64,000 bases of DNA from Pseudomonas sp. Q11 (GTDB lineage: Bacteria; Pseudomonadota; Gammaproteobacteria; Pseudomonadales; Pseudomonadaceae), in NCBI RefSeq assembly GCF_024494355.1, contig NZ_JAKNQY010000001.1:347127-411126 (forward strand), in the 5' to 3' direction. A model generated the notes under the pieces. The model ran no database searches and was not told where the DNA came from. It was given only the letters and a program-made list of their open reading frames with translations. The translations under genes were made by a program, and so were the position numbers. Below, piece by piece: positions 62,569-64,000 of the stretch. Position 1 is the first letter of the stretch. Every line of letters begins with the position of its first letter.

Positions 62569-64000
62569 TTAGAGCTTGTGGCTGCCCAATGCCAGGTACC
62601 GCTGCGGTGACGCCTTACGAAGTCGGGCCGCCAGAAATACACCCGCCAACAGGGCCACGGGAATAATCGCGCAGAGACCGTATGACAAGGCCTTGCTGGC
62701 GCCCGTCAACACATCGAAATGCATGACCGCGATGACCAGGACCGACAATAGGGCAAGACAAGAAAAACCGGGGAAAATCCGCCCACGCCAAACGCCCAGC
62801 TTGAGCTCAGGGTGGCGCCGGAAGAAGACGAAGACTGCTGCCGAAGTGATCGCCATCAGTAGAATCACGCAAAGCGTCGCCAAGTTGGACAGCCAGGCAA
62901 ATAGCTGCAGGATCGGATCGGCATCCATGGCGGCGAAAATCAGCACGACCACGGCAGAAATCAGGCTCTGCAAAGCCGACCCCATATGGGGACTTTGGTG
63001 GACGCGATGAGTAGTACCCAACTGGCGCGGCAACAGGCCGTCACGCCCGATGGCGTAGAAGTAACGCGCCGCGGCGTTATGAAAAGCCAGCAGGCCGGCA
63101 TATATGCTGACCATGAACAGCACCCGGATAATCTGAGTCAGATACGGGCCGACGAAATGGTCGGACATGCCATAAATGAACGTGGTGGGATCCTGCAGGG
63201 CTTGCAGCGTTGCAACGATCTTGTCTGCCCCGACGCCCACCACCATCGACCAGACCGACAGCGCGTAGAAACCACCAATCAGCAATACCGAGCAGTAGGT
63301 GGCAATCGGAATGGTACGTTGCGGGTTCTTGGCCTCTTCGCCATAAATAGTCGTGGCCTCAAAGCCGATAAACGCCGCAAAGCAGAACAGCAAGCCGATT
63401 GACGGCGTGCCGCTGAACACATGGCTGCGATCAAACGAGTCCAGATTGATGCCGCTGTCGCCACCGGTTTTCAGAATGGCGAAATCCAGGGTCAGGATGG
63501 CCAGATACTCGGCAATGACCACAATCGACAGCAGCCGGGCCGAGAGATCGATCTTGCGATAACCCAGAATCGCGATGCTGGCCATGGCCATCAACGAGTA
63601 GGACCACCAGGGCAACTCCAGGCCGAAGACGCTGGCCATGGTGCCACTGACCACTCCCCCGAACATGCCATAGAGGCCGACCTGCAGGATATTGTAGGCA
63701 AACATCGCCAGCACCCCTGCCGCTCCTCCGGCCATCCCCCCCAGGCCTCGGGCGGTGAACGCATAGAAACCACCGGCGTTGGTGAGATGTCGGGACATGG
63801 TGGTGTAGCCCACTGAAAACGCGAGTAACACCAGCAAAGCCAGAAGCAACAATGCCGGTGTGCCGGCGCCATTGCCTAGCATGATGCCTATGGGGAAGCC
63901 TCCGGCGATGACACTCAAGGGGCTCGCCGCCGAAACCACGAAGAAGATGATGAAGCCGACACCCAGGGCGCCACGCTTGAGCTCCGTGGAGCTGTTGACC
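62569..64000 (-). CDS. APC-family permease, copy 2 (partial at window edge)
   Basis: Reads to the right edge (first visible residues NSSTELKRGALGVGFIIFF), so about ten N-terminal residues lie outside. It matches the permease at 46487-47935 at about nine of ten residues by eye, including the ending ALGSHKL, with scattered conservative changes. It is convergent with xylD, 50 bases away, so not part of that operon; its partners are probably to the right of the window. Substrate unknown. Confidence 0.9.
   Translation of the reverse strand, partial: VNSSTELKRGALGVGFIIFFVVSAASPLSVIAGGFPIGIMLGNGAGTPALLLLALLVLLAFSVGYTTMSRHLTNAGGFYAFTARGLGGMAGGAAGVLAMFAYNILQVGLYGMFGGVVSGTMASVFGLELPWWSYSLMAMASIAILGYRKIDLSARLLSIVVIAEYLAILTLDFAILKTGGDSGINLDSFDRSHVFSGTPSIGLLFCFAAFIGFEATTIYGEEAKNPQRTIPIATYCSVLLIGGFYALSVWSMVVGVGADKIVATLQALQDPTTFIYGMSDHFVGPYLTQIIRVLFMVSIYAGLLAFHNAAARYFYAIGRDGLLPRQLGTTHRVHQSPHMGSALQSLISAVVVLIFAAMDADPILQLFAWLSNLATLCVILLMAITSAAVFVFFRRHPELKLGVWRGRIFPGFSCLALLSVLVIAVMHFDVLTGASKALSYGLCAIIPVALLAGVFLAARLRKASPQRYLALGSHKL

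Overview
The window reads as a chromosomal segment of a fluorescent-group Pseudomonas. The evidence is high GC coding sequence, an HMG-CoA reductase almost superimposable on the Pseudomonas mevalonii enzyme, two OprD-family porins, typical pseudomonad REP palindromes, and A-rich AANAANAA motifs near the ribosome sites of catabolic genes. No rRNA, tRNA, phage, insertion sequence or CRISPR array was seen. Almost everything is accessory nutrient uptake and catabolism, arranged as small transporter + enzyme + regulator modules.

Layout. 1-4.8 kb: a MocR regulator (cut by the left edge) divergent from HMG-CoA reductase, a two-gene TctB/TctA-like transporter and a secreted lipocalin-like protein, probably for mevalonate use. 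4.8-9.9 kb: an OprD porin divergent from an MhpT-like aromatic acid transporter, a small hydrophilic protein, and a threonine-dehydratase-like PLP enzyme with an AraC regulator. 10-13.8 kb: pstSCAB phosphate uptake without phoU. 14-18.8 kb: OprD porin, CitMHS tricarboxylate carrier, PrpF/GalD-type isomerase and LysR regulator. 18.9-22.5 kb: DctA carrier, D-tartrate-dehydratase-like enolase and LysR regulator. 22.5-25.4 kb: a GAF-GAF-GGDEF-EAL c-di-GMP protein. 25.6-30.4 kb: a GntR regulator, an amino-acid-type ABC importer and a cytoplasmic gamma-glutamyltransferase.

31.7-48 kb is the most interesting part. A tightly packed nine-gene operon (41020 down to 31764) encodes a benzoylformate-decarboxylase-like ThDP enzyme, an aldehyde dehydrogenase, an SDR lacking its catalytic Tyr/Lys, a seven-Asp-box beta-propeller, a VOC protein with extradiol-type metal ligands, an AA_synth-family protein, and MhpC-, MhpA- and MhpD-like enzymes. 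It is divergent from an IclR regulator, with two palindromes between them. Beside it lies a permease / aldehyde dehydrogenase / class III aminotransferase / porin set. Together they look like an uncharacterised aromatic or aryl-oxoacid pathway fed by an amine or amino acid; the substrate is not evident from sequence.

48-55 kb: a chemoreceptor and a two-gene RND efflux pump, separated from the next cluster by four alternating REPs. 55-62.5 kb: a sugar-acid cluster with an MFS carrier, an SDR, a FAH-family hydrolase and a LysR regulator, divergent from a XylX/XylD pair (Weimberg D-xylonate route). The right edge cuts a second APC permease that is a near copy of the one at 46.5-47.9 kb.
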